A stretch of DNA of 64,000 bases from Clostridium nigeriense (GCF_900086595.1 NZ_LT575472.1:1585514-1649513); one strand, 5' to 3'; shown: positions 1-9,261, counted from the first letter of the stretch. Made by a program: numbers and translations. Notes: generated by a model from the letters alone, not told the origin.

Positions 1-864
1 TTATTTAATATAGGAACTCCAGGACAAATGCTATTTGGAGGATTTTGTTCTATAGCTACAGGGTTAACTTTAGACTTACCAAAAGGAATATTAGTACCAG
101 TAGTAGTACTTGTGGGTATTCTTGGCGGTGCAATATGGGGAATAGTTCCTGGAATATTAAAAGCTAAATTTAATGTTCATGAAGTAGTATCATCTATAAT
201 GATGAACTGGATAGCTTATTGGATAGTTTATTATATGGTTCCACAGTATTTTAAAGGAGAATTTTTAGAAACTGAATCTAAAATGCTACCAGAAGCAGCT
301 ACTTTAAAAGTACAATGGCTTTCAGACATATTTAAAGGTTCATATATAAATTTAGGGATTTTCTTAGCAATAATAACAGTTTTAATAATATGGTTTATTT
401 TAAATAAGACTGTTTTAGGATATGAATTAAAAGCAGGTGGATTTAACAGATTTGGTGCTGAATATGCAGGGATGCCTGTTAATAGAAATATTGTTATTTC
501 AATGATGATAGCAGGAGCTTTATCAGGACTTGCAGGAGCAATACAATACACTGGTAATGCTAACATAATGCAAATTGGAGTTATGCCAAGCCAAGGCTTT
601 GATGGTATAGCAGTTGCTTTACTTGGAGCAAGTAATCCAATTGGAGTTATGTTCTCATCATTATTCTTTGGAGTACTTTATGTAGGTAAAGGATTTATGA
701 ATGCTGCTGTAAAAGTACCACCAGAACTTGCAGATACTATAATGGCTACAATAATATACTTTGCAGCAACTAGTATGGTTATGGATAAGGTAATTAAGTG
801 GTTTAAGAAATCAAAAAATAAAGGAAAAAAAGATAATTCAAATGAAAGGGTGGTGGAAAAATAA
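1..864 (+). CDS. ABC transporter permease, nucleoside/BMP type (5' truncated)
   Basis: Membrane permease of an ABC importer of the BmpA/NupNOPQ (YufP) class, which takes up nucleosides with a lipoprotein and a double-domain ATPase. The reading frame is open from base 1, and the first visible residues (LFNIGTPGQMLFGG) are the conserved NIGxxGQ segment found well inside this family, so the true start lies upstream of the window; the first ATG at base 28 is internal. Several hydrophobic helices and the family stretch GLAGAIQYTG are visible, with a basic tail. Its TAA overlaps the ATG of the next permease by one base, so the two are translationally coupled. Nucleoside specificity is inferred from family only. 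Confidence 0.85.
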   Translation, partial: LFNIGTPGQMLFGGFCSIATGLTLDLPKGILVPVVVLVGILGGAIWGIVPGILKAKFNVHEVVSSIMMNWIAYWIVYYMVPQYFKGEFLETESKMLPEAATLKVQWLSDIFKGSYINLGIFLAIITVLIIWFILNKTVLGYELKAGGFNRFGAEYAGMPVNRNIVISMMIAGALSGLAGAIQYTGNANIMQIGVMPSQGFDGIAVALLGASNPIGVMFSSLFFGVLYVGKGFMNAAVKVPPELADTIMATIIYFAATSMVMDKVIKWFKKSKNKGKKDNSNERVVEK

Positions 865-1811
865 TGTGGAGTATAATTGAGCAAGTTTTTCCATATGCAA
901 TTTCTTATACAATTCCTTTACTTATAACTGCTTTAGGAGCACTTTATTGCGAAAGAAGTGGAATTGTAAATATAGGATTAGATGGACTGATGATAGTAGG
1001 TTCTTTTGCAGGGGCTTTAACAGTTTCTAAATTACAAGCAAATGGTGTAGCTGGAGCTTTATGGATAGGACTTTTAGTAGCAGTGTTAGTTGGAATTTTA
1101 TTTTCATTACTACATGCTTTTGCAAGTATAAATTTAAATGCAGATCAAGTTATTAGTGGTACAGCTATAAATATGATAGCTGGAGCTTTAACTATATTTT
1201 TAGCAAGAAATATTACTGGTAGTGGTAATATAAGAGTTACTAATGGATTTATTCCAAAGGATATTCCAGTATTGTCTGAAATTCCTGTTATTGGTCCACT
1301 ATTTTTCACCAAGACTTATATAACTACATGGTTAGTATTGTTAATTTTAATATTAAGTATATTTATATTATATAAAACAAGCTTTGGATTAAGACTTAGA
1401 GCTTGTGGTGAGCATCCTCAAGCAGCTGCAGCAGCTGGAGTTAGTGTGTTTAAAATGAGATATTTAGGAGTTATGATATCAGGTGGTATGTCAGCTTTAG
1501 GTGGAGCTATAATGCTTTTAACTTTTGCTGGAGAATTTAATGGAAGTGTTGCTGGTCTTGGATTCTTAGCCTTAGCAGCTTTAATATTTGGACAGTGGAG
1601 ACCACTTGGAATATTAGGAGCAACATTCTTCTTTGGATTTGCATCTACTATTGCTAATGTATCACAAGCAATACCATCATTAGCTCAAATACCAGGTGTT
1701 TTATTAAAAATATTCCCTTATGTTGTGACTTTAATAGCATTAGTGTTATTTTCAAAATCATCTCAAGCTCCTAAGGCAGCTGGAGAACCTTTTGATGCAG
1801 GGAAAAGATAA
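864..1811 (+). CDS. ABC transporter permease, nucleoside/BMP type (second subunit)
   Basis: Second membrane subunit of the same importer, like YufQ/NupQ. The 315 residues are almost entirely hydrophobic helices, with the family hallmarks ERSGIVNIGLDGLM near residues 30-43 and RACGEHPQAAAAAGV in the cytoplasmic coupling loop. The start overlaps the previous stop (TAATG). A strong hairpin terminator follows directly, so this is the last gene of the importer operon; the ATPase and lipoprotein genes must lie upstream of the window. The substrate (nucleoside or related sugar conjugate) is inferred from the family. Confidence 0.87.
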   Translation: MWSIIEQVFPYAISYTIPLLITALGALYCERSGIVNIGLDGLMIVGSFAGALTVSKLQANGVAGALWIGLLVAVLVGILFSLLHAFASINLNADQVISGTAINMIAGALTIFLARNITGSGNIRVTNGFIPKDIPVLSEIPVIGPLFFTKTYITTWLVLLILILSIFILYKTSFGLRLRACGEHPQAAAAAGVSVFKMRYLGVMISGGMSALGGAIMLLTFAGEFNGSVAGLGFLALAALIFGQWRPLGILGATFFFGFASTIANVSQAIPSLAQIPGVLLKIFPYVVTLIALVLFSKSSQAPKAAGEPFDAGKR

Positions 1812-1823
1812 ATAAATATTTTT

Positions 1824-1857
1824 ATAAAGAGGTTGTTTTTAACAACCTCTTTATATT
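1824..1857 (+). terminator. Intrinsic terminator of ABC importer operon
   Basis: Perfect 14-bp inverted repeat (arms 1824-1837 and 1841-1854, TTT loop), 12 bases after the permease stop. Reads as a rho-independent terminator. Confidence 0.85.
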
Positions 1858-1950
1858 TAATTATAGAAGTAATAATAGCAAATTTAGAAATAAATTAGTA
1901 TAATGTATATATTAAGCAATAAGCAATATAAAATTTAAGGGGGAATTGAA

Positions 1951-3252
1951 ATGAAAAAGGTCAGAATTGCTTTGTTGGGGCTAGGCAATGTTGGACGTGG
2001 CGTTTGGAAGATATTAAATTCAAACAAAGAAGAAATAATGAAAAGATCAGGTTACGAAGTAGAGGTAGCCAAAATACTAGTAAGAGATAAGAATAAAGAT
2101 AGGGGTTTTGAAGTTCCCAAAGAAATACTAACTACAAACTTTAATGATATTATAGAAGATGATTCTATAAAAATAGTAATTGAAGTAATTGGTGGGATAG
2201 AACCTGCAAGGGAATATATGCTAGAGGCTATGGCAAGAAAAAAGCATATTGTTACAGCAAATAAAATGCTCCTTGCAACTGGTGGAGATGAGCTTTTTGA
2301 AAAAGCGGATAAAGAAGGGGTTATGTTCCATTATGAAGCAAGTGTAGCAGGAGGTATTCCAATAATAAATGGAATAAATGAAAGTTTAACAGCTAATAAA
2401 GTTGAGAGGTTATATGGAATAGTAAATGGAACAACAAATTATATCTTAACTAAGATGGATCATGATGGTTTAAACTTCAATGATGTATTAAAGGAAGCAC
2501 AAGAAAAAGGTTATGCGGAAGCAGACCCAACATCTGATGTAGAGGGATATGATTCTCAATATAAACTAGCTATACTATCATCTTTAGCTTTTGGAACTAA
2601 AATAAAAGTGGAAGATGTTTATAGAGAAGGTATAACTAAAATAGAGTCTATAGATATAGAATATGCAAAAGAATTTAAAAGAGTAATAAAGCTTCTAGCT
2701 ATTGTAAAAGATAATGAGGGAAGCTTAGATCTTAGAGTGCATCCTACTATGATACCAGAAACTCATCCCTTAGCTAATGTTAATGATGCATTTAATGCAG
2801 TTTTGATTAGAGGTAATGCTGTAGGTGATTTAATGTTTTATGGAAAGGGTGCAGGTGATTTACCAACAGGAAGTGCAGTAGTTTCAGATATTGTATCTAT
2901 ATTGAGAAGTAATGTAGATATATATAATTTAAACCCAGTAGTTAAGAACAACTTGTGGGAAAAGGAGTCTTACGATATTAATGAGATCAATAGTAAGTAT
3001 TATATTAGATTAACAGTAGAAGATAGAGTAGGTGTGCTAGGAGAAATAACTTCTGTTTTCGGAGGAATAAATGTTAGTTTAAGATCTGTTATACAAAAGG
3101 GATTAGAGTTAGAAAATGAAAATAAAGTTACACTAGTATTAGTTACTCACACTTGTAAAGAAGGGAATATAAGAAAAGCACTAGAAAGTGTATGTAAGTT
3201 AAATTCAGTATATAAGATAAATAACTTAATTAGAATGGAAGATTTTGAATAA
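1951..3252 (+). CDS. hom: Homoserine dehydrogenase
   Basis: Reduces aspartate semialdehyde to homoserine with NAD(P)H, the branch point to threonine and methionine; cytoplasmic. The N-terminus has the Rossmann motif GLGNVG (residues 10-15), the central catalytic domain contains GGIPIING and the YAEADPTSDVEGYD segment, and the C-terminus from about residue 350 is an ACT domain (RLTVEDRVGVLGEITSVFG), typical of feedback-regulated enzymes. Length 433 aa is normal. GGGGGA lies just upstream of the ATG. The gene stands alone; metA, the next methionine step, is 21 kb away. No T-box or SAM riboswitch is visible in the 139-base upstream gap. Confidence 0.95.
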   Translation: MKKVRIALLGLGNVGRGVWKILNSNKEEIMKRSGYEVEVAKILVRDKNKDRGFEVPKEILTTNFNDIIEDDSIKIVIEVIGGIEPAREYMLEAMARKKHIVTANKMLLATGGDELFEKADKEGVMFHYEASVAGGIPIINGINESLTANKVERLYGIVNGTTNYILTKMDHDGLNFNDVLKEAQEKGYAEADPTSDVEGYDSQYKLAILSSLAFGTKIKVEDVYREGITKIESIDIEYAKEFKRVIKLLAIVKDNEGSLDLRVHPTMIPETHPLANVNDAFNAVLIRGNAVGDLMFYGKGAGDLPTGSAVVSDIVSILRSNVDIYNLNPVVKNNLWEKESYDINEINSKYYIRLTVEDRVGVLGEITSVFGGINVSLRSVIQKGLELENENKVTLVLVTHTCKEGNIRKALESVCKLNSVYKINNLIRMEDFE

Positions 3253-3272
3253 AAATGCTCGCATTTTTATTC
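3247..3272 (+). terminator. Hairpin overlapping the hom stop codon
   Basis: Arms 3247-3257 and 3262-3272 (11 bp, loop CTCG) span the stop codon; the second arm is T-rich. May be a weak terminator between hom and the rhodanese gene. Confidence 0.5.
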
Positions 3273-3303
3273 TTACATAATAGAAGAAACATAGGAGAAA
3301 AAA

Positions 3304-3615
3304 ATGAGTATAAAATCAATAAATAGTAATCAAGCAGAAAATTTAATAAAAAACAATAAAGATTTAGTTATTTTAGATGTTAGAAGACCTAATGAGTTTA
3401 AAGAGTCAAGAATAGTAAATTCAATAAATATCCCAGTAGAAGAAATAGAATGGGAAGTAGGAGAATTAGAAGAATATAAAGATAAACCTATTTTAGTATA
3501 TTGCAAGGTAGGAGTAAGAAGTAGTGTTGCATGTACTTTTTTAGAAGAAGAAGGCTTTAATAACCTATATAATTTAAGAGGTGGGATATTAGACTTTAAT
3601 GGTGAAATTGAATAA
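3304..3615 (+). CDS. Single-domain rhodanese-like protein
   Basis: A 103-aa stand-alone rhodanese domain, a cytoplasmic sulfur-transfer fold. The N-terminal LVILDVRRPNEF segment and the active-site loop YCKVGVRS, with the persulfide-carrying Cys, are intact, followed by the family's NLRGGILDF end. TAGGAG precedes the ATG. It sits alone between hom and the infC leader. Family members accept sulfane sulfur from thiosulfate or partner proteins; the physiological donor here cannot be read from sequence. Confidence 0.9.
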   Translation: MSIKSINSNQAENLIKNNKDLVILDVRRPNEFKESRIVNSINIPVEEIEWEVGELEEYKDKPILVYCKVGVRSSVACTFLEEEGFNNLYNLRGGILDFNGEIE

Positions 3616-3684
3616 TATTTATTGTAATTAATAACTATTGTATATAATTTAAAATATTTGTATAAAATAAAAATGTAAAAAAAT

Positions 3685-3713
3685 TTGACAAGAATAAATA
3701 GGCATGTTAAAAT
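3685..3713 (+). promoter_or_regulatory. Sigma-A-type promoter of the infC operon leader
   Basis: TTGACA (3685-3690), a 17-base spacer and TAAAAT (3708-3713). It would start a leader of about 170 bases before infC. Confidence 0.7.
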
Positions 3714-3719
3714 AAGTGA

Positions 3720-3890
3720 TGTATTTAAGTAGAAACAGCCGTTTCTCACCTTACGGCAAAGCTTAGTAGGGTAATTGGTTTTGTAATAATTACTAGTTAT
3801 ACAACTAGTTTTTTATAAGTACTAGAGGACGGCATAATATGTCCTCTATTTTTGTTGTGTTTTTTATTTAAAATTTTGGAGGTGACCAGA
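3720..3890 (+). promoter_or_regulatory. Structured infC-rpmI-rplT leader (L20-leader type attenuator)
   Basis: The untranslated leader between the promoter and infC holds a GCCG...CGGC hairpin and then two tandem terminator-like hairpins: ACTAGTT/AACTAGT (3792-3809, followed by TTTTT) and TAGAGGAC/GTCCTCTA (3823-3848, followed by TTTTT). In Firmicutes this operon is known to be controlled by L20 binding its leader and causing premature termination. Position and architecture fit this; I cannot match the L20-binding fold base by base. Confidence 0.65.
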
Positions 3891-3891
3891 T

Positions 3892-4404
3892 ATAAGTAAG
3901 GATTTTACTTGTAATGAAGCAATAAGAGTTAAGGAAGTTAGATTAATTGATGCAGATGGTGCTCAATTAGGCGTAGTTCCGACAAAGGAGGCTCAAAATT
4001 TAGCAGAAGAGAAAGAATTAGATTTAGTAATGATTTCTCCAGGAGCTAATCCACCAGTATGTAAGATAATGGATTTAGGAAAGTATATTTATGAGCAATC
4101 TAAAAAAGAAAAAGAAGCAAAGAAAAAGCAAAAAGTAACTACACTTAAGGAAATAAGATGTAGTTTAACTATTGAAGAAAATGATATCGCAATAAAAGCA
4201 AAAAATGCTAGAAAGTTTTTAGAAGACGGCGATAAAGTTAAAATAACAGTTAGATTTAAAGGAAGAGAAGCACAATTAGGACATATAGGACAAAAGATTT
4301 TAGAAAATTTTGTTTCTAAGTTAGAAGATGTTTGTGTAGTTGAAAAGCCTGCAAAACATGAAGGTAGAAATATGACAATGGTTTTAGGGCCAAAAAAAGC
4401 ATAA
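3892..4404 (+). CDS. infC: Translation initiation factor IF-3 (AUA start)
   Basis: IF3 binds the 30S subunit and checks start-codon pairing. The first in-frame ATG (4030) would give only the C-terminal two thirds, but the frame is open back to a stop at 3883-3885 and encodes the conserved N-domain ([20 protein letters not shown]). The only plausible initiator is ATA at 3892, nine bases after GGAGG, giving 170 aa, the usual IF3 length. IF3 genes are known for rare non-AUG starts that IF3 itself discriminates against, so this start is likely autoregulatory. Domain order: N-domain, basic helix linker ([12 protein letters not shown]), C-domain. First gene of infC-rpmI-rplT. Confidence 0.93.
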   Translation: MSKDFTCNEAIRVKEVRLIDADGAQLGVVPTKEAQNLAEEKELDLVMISPGANPPVCKIMDLGKYIYEQSKKEKEAKKKQKVTTLKEIRCSLTIEENDIAIKAKNARKFLEDGDKVKITVRFKGREAQLGHIGQKILENFVSKLEDVCVVEKPAKHEGRNMTMVLGPKKA

Positions 4405-4424
4405 CTTGAGAGGAGATTAGTATC

Positions 4425-4622
4425 ATGCCAAAAATGAAAACCCACAGAGGTGCAGCAAAAAGATTTAAGAAAACTGGAACTGGAAAACTAAAAAGAGCTA
4501 AAGCTTTTAAGAGTCATATATTAACTAAGAAAAGTTCAAAGAGAAAGAGAAACTTAAGAAAAGCAGCTTATGTTTCAACTACTCAAGAAAAAGCAATGAA
4601 GAAATTATTACCATACCTATAA
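4425..4622 (+). CDS. rpmI: 50S ribosomal protein L35
   Basis: 65-aa highly basic protein with the typical [21 protein letters not shown] start and [11 protein letters not shown] segment. A structural protein of the 50S subunit. GAGGAG precedes the ATG. It lies 20 bases after infC and 27 before rplT, the conserved bacterial order. Confidence 0.98.
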   Translation: MPKMKTHRGAAKRFKKTGTGKLKRAKAFKSHILTKKSSKRKRNLRKAAYVSTTQEKAMKKLLPYL

Positions 4623-4649
4623 TAGAAAGGTTTTTTAGGAGGATTAAAC

Positions 4650-5006
4650 ATGGCTAGAGTTAAAAGAGCGGTAAATTCACGTAAGAATCATAAAAAAGTA
4701 TTGAAGCTTGCTAAAGGTTATTACGGTGGAAAGAGCAGATTATTCAAAACTGCTAATGAATCAGTAATAAGAGCTTTAAGAAACGCTTACGTAGGAAGAA
4801 GATTAAAGAAGAGAGATTTCAGAAGACTTTGGATAGCTAGAATAAATGCAGCTACAAGAATGAACGGACTTTCATATTCAAAATTTATGAATGGAATCAA
4901 ATTAGCTGGAATAGATATGAATAGAAAAATGTTATCTGAAATAGCTATAAATGATCCAAAGGCATTTGCTGATTTAGTAGAATTAGCAAAGAATTCTTTA
5001 AAGTAG
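4650..5006 (+). CDS. rplT: 50S ribosomal protein L20
   Basis: 118 aa, full length, with [29 protein letters not shown] and [19 protein letters not shown] signatures. It binds 23S rRNA early in 50S assembly and, in Firmicutes, represses its own operon through the leader upstream of infC. Last gene of the operon; a hairpin terminator follows. Confidence 0.98.
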   Translation: MARVKRAVNSRKNHKKVLKLAKGYYGGKSRLFKTANESVIRALRNAYVGRRLKKRDFRRLWIARINAATRMNGLSYSKFMNGIKLAGIDMNRKMLSEIAINDPKAFADLVELAKNSLK

Positions 5007-5031
5007 TTTATAACTAATAGATTGTAAGAGT

Positions 5032-5070
5032 AGTCTATAGGACAGAATTATCTGTTTTATAGACTTTTTT
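5032..5070 (+). terminator. Intrinsic terminator of infC-rpmI-rplT
   Basis: Stem AGTCTATA (5032-5039)/TATAGACT (5058-5065) with an inner ACAGA/TCTGT stem, followed by TTTTT. Confidence 0.85.
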
Positions 5071-5188
5071 ATTATTTAAGAAATTACAATAGAAATTTTT
5101 ACATAATGTTAAAAAAATAAAAGAACAAAGAGGGTATAATAGAGATATAATAAATAATAGTAACATATGCCATAAAGAGGGGATTAGT

Positions 5189-6079
5189 ATGAAGATAGGG
5201 TTAGTTTTGTCTGGGGGCGGAGGAAAAGGTGCTTATGAGCTTGGGGTTTGGAAGGCGTTGAAGGACCTAGGTGTTGATAGATACATAGATGTTTTTTCTG
5301 GTACGTCAATAGGTGCATTTAATGCTGTTTTATTTGCTCAAGATAATTTAGAAGCTGCTGAAGCTTTATGGGAAGAAGTAACCATAGAGAAGCTTATTCC
5401 TATAAGCAAACTTGATTTATTAAAAAGAGGAATAGGACTTGTAATAGGTAGTAAAAATTTAAATATTGCAAAAAAGTATTTAAATCAAAGGATTGAAGAA
5501 GGAGCAGTATCTAAAGATGGTGCAAAAGAGATTATAGATAAGTATTTAAATATAGAAAATGTTAAAAGAAATAATAAAATATGTTATGCTGCATGTACTG
5601 AATTACCTAATTTCAATGTTAAGTATTTTAAAGTAAATGACTATGAGGAGAATTTAGGAAAAGATATTGTGATAGCATCAGCATCTTTACCATTAATATA
5701 TGAAGCAACGGAAGTAATGGGAGAAAAATATATTGATGGGGGGATTTCTGATAATACACCTATTCAACCAGTATATGGAGAGGGATGCGATATAATTATT
5801 GTTGTCTTATTATCCAAGGAAGCTAGGATAGATAGAGCCTTGTATCCAAATACTCATATCATTGAGCTTTATCCTAGAAATTTAAATGAGAGTGTAATTA
5901 ATGGGACATTAAATCTAAATGATGAAGCAAAAAAAAATAGGATAAAAGAGGGATATGAAGATACTATAAGACTTATGGAACCTATTATGAAAATTACTGA
6001 ATATAAGATGAAAACAGAAGAAGAAGAAAAGTATCCAAGGTTATATAAGTTATATAAATCTATTAAGAAGCTTATATAA
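5189..6079 (+). CDS. Patatin-like phospholipase
   Basis: Patatin-family lipid acyl hydrolase with a Ser-Asp dyad. The oxyanion-hole loop GGGGKG is at residues 9-14, the nucleophile motif GTSIG at 38-42 (Ser40), and the catalytic Asp in DGG at 183-185, so all catalytic elements are present. 296 aa, no signal peptide or membrane helix seen, so probably cytoplasmic or peripheral on the membrane. GAGGGG precedes the ATG. It is a lone gene between terminators. The lipid substrate is unknown. Confidence 0.9.
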   Translation: MKIGLVLSGGGGKGAYELGVWKALKDLGVDRYIDVFSGTSIGAFNAVLFAQDNLEAAEALWEEVTIEKLIPISKLDLLKRGIGLVIGSKNLNIAKKYLNQRIEEGAVSKDGAKEIIDKYLNIENVKRNNKICYAACTELPNFNVKYFKVNDYEENLGKDIVIASASLPLIYEATEVMGEKYIDGGISDNTPIQPVYGEGCDIIIVVLLSKEARIDRALYPNTHIIELYPRNLNESVINGTLNLNDEAKKNRIKEGYEDTIRLMEPIMKITEYKMKTEEEEKYPRLYKLYKSIKKLI

Positions 6080-6100
6080 CAGTATTTCTTTAATTTTTAG

Positions 6101-6168
6101 TGGACACACGTAACTTTGTTATGACTAGTAAATTGGTGAATAATAAGTTTACGTATGTCCATTTTTTA
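6101..6168 (+). terminator. Terminator after patatin gene
   Basis: Arms around TGGACACACGTAA (from 6101) and TTACGTATGTCCA (ending 6161), one mismatch, followed by TTTTTT. Confidence 0.7.
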
Positions 6169-6209
6169 TAACTTTGAGTTAAATAAATATAATATAATTG
6201 CCATTAGCT

Positions 6210-6746
6210 TTAGCTTATTTTATATTCATAAGTTAAGCCTTCATATATAAATTCTTTTTGGTTAATATTTAATAAATCGCTAGGCTTAGTTAGACTAGGG
6301 ATTTTATCTGAGTCATAAATATTACTTTTAATTAGTAAGTGAGAAACAAATTCAGAACAAAAATATCTATTACTTCTTTTTATAGGTTTATTTATTATTA
6401 CCCCTATTAATCCTAGAAGGCTATACTTGTACTTTTTTTGATCTTTTAAGAATTTTTCAAGTTCTTCTTTTAGTAGAAGATATTGTTTATTACTTACTTG
6501 AACTCTATAAATAATACATTGACTATTTTGGAACTTTTTATATACGCCATCCTTTAGATTTTCTTCAACTAGACCTCCTATAAAGGGATTACTAGGAAAT
6601 ACTCGTCCAAATGAATACATTTTTTTAAAAGATTCATCAAAGCTTAAGGATACATGTACATATTTATCTTTTGTATAATAATTAATACATTTTGCTAACA
6701 TTGTTCCAGTATTAGAAAATACTAAATAAATATTTTTCTTGTTCAT
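6210..6746 (-). CDS. Permuted papain-fold (YiiX/NlpC-like) protein
   Basis: 178 aa without signal peptide. Two conserved-looking blocks, KYVHVSLSFD (about residues 28-37) and NRYFCSEFVSHLL in the second half, place a His before a Cys, the order seen in circularly permuted papain-like (YaeF/YiiX) hydrolases. The SNTGTMLAK N-terminus also fits that fold. The likely role is a thiol hydrolase on lipid or peptide bonds, but the substrate is unknown. A good RBS (GGAGGAT, minus strand) precedes the ATG. It is divergent from the helicase gene across a 233-base, very AT-rich gap in which I see no other gene. Confidence 0.6.
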   Translation of the reverse strand: MNKKNIYLVFSNTGTMLAKCINYYTKDKYVHVSLSFDESFKKMYSFGRVFPSNPFIGGLVEENLKDGVYKKFQNSQCIIYRVQVSNKQYLLLKEELEKFLKDQKKYKYSLLGLIGVIINKPIKRSNRYFCSEFVSHLLIKSNIYDSDKIPSLTKPSDLLNINQKEFIYEGLTYEYKIS

Positions 6747-6979
6747 AATTAAAAATCATCCTCCAATAATATAATGAAAAGATAAATACATATATGATTA
6801 TATAATATAAATCTTAATATATCCTTAACAATATATAAAAAATATTAAAAACATTAATAGATTATATATAAATTATTAATTAAATATTAATGAAATATAA
6901 TAATCTATGAGCTTTTAAGTAAAAATAGAAATATATAAATGATATAATTTATTATAGTATATAATGAAGAGGTGATGAT

Positions 6980-8737
6980 TTGAAGAGAAATGCAATGCAA
7001 AGAGAATTTAAAAAATTAAAATCTCAAATTAATCATATAGAGGAAATTGCTCATAATTCAAAGGTAGGTGCTTTAATAGAGCAGGAATCTTCTCTTAGGA
7101 AGAAGATAAGACAACTTATAGACATGGAAAAGGAGGGCTTAAAAGAATATTCAGATGTTAGGGAAAGATACGAAGAGCTTCTAGAGTATATTTCTAAAAG
7201 ACTATTAGATGATTATAATAAAAAAAATAATACTGATTTTGACTTTTACCAAGTTATTAGGGGAAATTACAATAGTTTTATTAACTCAGGATTTATGTCA
7301 GTATTGACAAAGCATCATATACCTAAGATAGTTTCAAAAGAATTTGAAGAAAACTTTCCTGAAAATCCTAAGGATGAGTATAAACTAGCAAGGAATATAG
7401 AAAGAAAAGTTTATATTCATCTAGGTGAAACTAATACAGGAAAGACTTTTACAGCTATGGAAAGGTTAAAGGAAGCAAGACAAGGAGTGTACTTATCTCC
7501 ACTAAGAATATTAGCTTTAGAGAATTATGAAAAGTTAAATAATAGTAATATAATCTGTAATCTTTTAACTGGAGAAGAGGAAATAATAAAAGAAGTTGCA
7601 ACTCATACTTCATGTACAATAGAAAAAGTAGATATAAAAAAGGAATATGATATTGCTATTATTGATGAAATTCAAATGATAGATGATTCCCAAAGAGGTG
7701 CTGCTTGGACTAGAGCATTATTAGGATTAAGATGTAATGAACTTCATATTTGTGGAGCCTTAAATGCTAAAGAAATAATAGAAAAAATATTAGAAGATTG
7801 TAATGATGAATATGAATTTAAAGAATATAAAAGAAGTATTCCTTTAGAAGTAGAAGATAAAAACTTCAGTTATAGTTATGTGGAAGAAGGGGATGCAATA
7901 GTTGTATTTTCTAAGAAGAAAGTTCTACAAATTGCTAAGCAATATTCAGAGCAAGGGATAAAAACAAGTATAATTTATGGGGATTTACCTCCAGAAGTAA
8001 GAAGAAAACAATATGATATGTTTATTAATAAAGAAAATAAGATTCTAGTAACTACAGATGCTATAGGAATGGGAGTTAATTTACCTATAAAACGAATAAT
8101 TTTCTTAGATATACAAAAATTTGATGGAGAAGAAATAAGAAGTTTAACATCTCAGGAAGTAAAGCAAGTTGCAGGAAGAGCTGGAAGAAAAGGGATATAT
8201 GAAATTGGATATGTAGCTACAGTAAGAGATAATCAAAAATTTATTAAGGAAAAGTTAGAAGAAAAGGATAAACTAATAAGAAAAGCTGTATTAGGACCAT
8301 CTGAAGCAATATTAAATATAAAAAGTTTACCATTAAATGAAAAATTAGCGTTATGGGCTACTAGAGAAGATGTTTTAGATTATTATAGAAAAATGGATAT
8401 AAATGAATATTTAATTATTTTAGATAGAATTAAAAAATATAAATTGAAAGAGAAAATACAATGGGAGCTTTTAAAAATTCCTTTTGATATTTCTAAAGAT
8501 GAACTTATGGAAACCTTCTTAGGATACGTGGAAGAATTATTTATATTAAAAAACAAAACTATAAGTAAACCTCAATGCTTCAAGGGAAATTTAGACGAAC
8601 TAGAAATATACTATCAAAGAATAAATATGTATTACTCATTTTGTAAGGTATTTAAACTAGAATTTGATTTTAAATGGATATATGAGGAAAGAATTAAAGT
8701 AAGTGAAGACATAAATGAAATACTAATTAGGCTATAA
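6980..8737 (+). CDS. SUV3-like ATP-dependent RNA helicase
   Basis: Superfamily 2 helicase resembling mitochondrial SUV3/SUPV3L1. A charged N-terminal helical region (about 1-130) precedes motif I GETNTGKT (149-156), motif II DEIQ (229-232, the SUV3 form of DEAD), the region VTTDAIGMGVNLP (357-369) and motif VI QVAGRAGRKG (396-405); a helical C-terminal part follows. In mitochondria SUV3 feeds RNA to a 3'-5' exonuclease; here a role in RNA turnover is inferred. The start is TTG at 6980, eight bases after GAGGTG at 6969-6974, with no better upstream codon. 585 aa. It may be co-transcribed with the small protein 45 bases downstream. Confidence 0.85.
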   Translation: MKRNAMQREFKKLKSQINHIEEIAHNSKVGALIEQESSLRKKIRQLIDMEKEGLKEYSDVRERYEELLEYISKRLLDDYNKKNNTDFDFYQVIRGNYNSFINSGFMSVLTKHHIPKIVSKEFEENFPENPKDEYKLARNIERKVYIHLGETNTGKTFTAMERLKEARQGVYLSPLRILALENYEKLNNSNIICNLLTGEEEIIKEVATHTSCTIEKVDIKKEYDIAIIDEIQMIDDSQRGAAWTRALLGLRCNELHICGALNAKEIIEKILEDCNDEYEFKEYKRSIPLEVEDKNFSYSYVEEGDAIVVFSKKKVLQIAKQYSEQGIKTSIIYGDLPPEVRRKQYDMFINKENKILVTTDAIGMGVNLPIKRIIFLDIQKFDGEEIRSLTSQEVKQVAGRAGRKGIYEIGYVATVRDNQKFIKEKLEEKDKLIRKAVLGPSEAILNIKSLPLNEKLALWATREDVLDYYRKMDINEYLIILDRIKKYKLKEKIQWELLKIPFDISKDELMETFLGYVEELFILKNKTISKPQCFKGNLDELEIYYQRINMYYSFCKVFKLEFDFKWIYEERIKVSEDINEILIRL

Positions 8738-8782
8738 TCTGTGGTATAATGTACTAAAACCAATCCTGAAAGGAAGAGATAA

Positions 8783-9199
8783 ATGGAATATATATTTAGT
8801 TTTGATGAAAAAGAATATGTTTTAGGAAAAGATAATTTAGAGTATTTTGTAAATGATGAAGAGCAAGAACTTAAAGGAATAGATCCTAATAAAATATTAG
8901 AATTACTTAAAAATAGTGATGAAGTTGATTTTCAAAATGCATATTATGAAAGTTGCTGTAGTAACTGTAAAGCTGGTAAGGAAGAAAAAAAGAAAGTATT
9001 TGACTTCTTAGAATATTATTTTTATGTTTATGGTAAAGATAATAATTTTGTAACTAGTAGTATAGACTCTGAATATGATAAAAAATCCTTTACTAGATTA
9101 AATAGAGAAGGAATAGTAGATAAGAGTTATATGGTAACTGTAATAGTATGTAAACATTGTGGTACTTATGCAGTTGAAATAGAAGAGTTTGAAGTTTAA
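8783..9199 (+). CDS. Hypothetical protein with two CxxC motifs
   Basis: 138-aa acidic protein, not recognised. Cysteines CCSNC (about residues 57-61) and CKHC near residue 121 could bind one zinc or another metal. No signal peptide or membrane helix. AAAGGAAGAG precedes the ATG. It lies 45 bases downstream of the helicase gene and upstream of a small basic protein, so it may share their transcript. No function assigned. Confidence 0.75.
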   Translation: MEYIFSFDEKEYVLGKDNLEYFVNDEEQELKGIDPNKILELLKNSDEVDFQNAYYESCCSNCKAGKEEKKKVFDFLEYYFYVYGKDNNFVTSSIDSEYDKKSFTRLNREGIVDKSYMVTVIVCKHCGTYAVEIEEFEV

Positions 9200-9261
9200 T
9201 GTAAAGTATACGTATTAAAATTTTATAAGGGTATAAAATACATTTGAAAGGATGTGTTGTT

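Noticed and set aside
231..566. Minus-strand ORF over the first permease gene
   Set aside because: It is a shadow of the hydrophobic permease codons; no RBS and no recognisable domain.
3330..3749. 139-codon minus-strand ORF over the rhodanese gene and infC promoter
   Set aside because: Antisense to a well-supported gene and promoter; no domain or RBS.
6747..6979. Possible RNA element in the AT-rich divergent gap before the helicase
   Set aside because: Only weak near-repeats of AT-rich sequence; no terminator or convincing stem.
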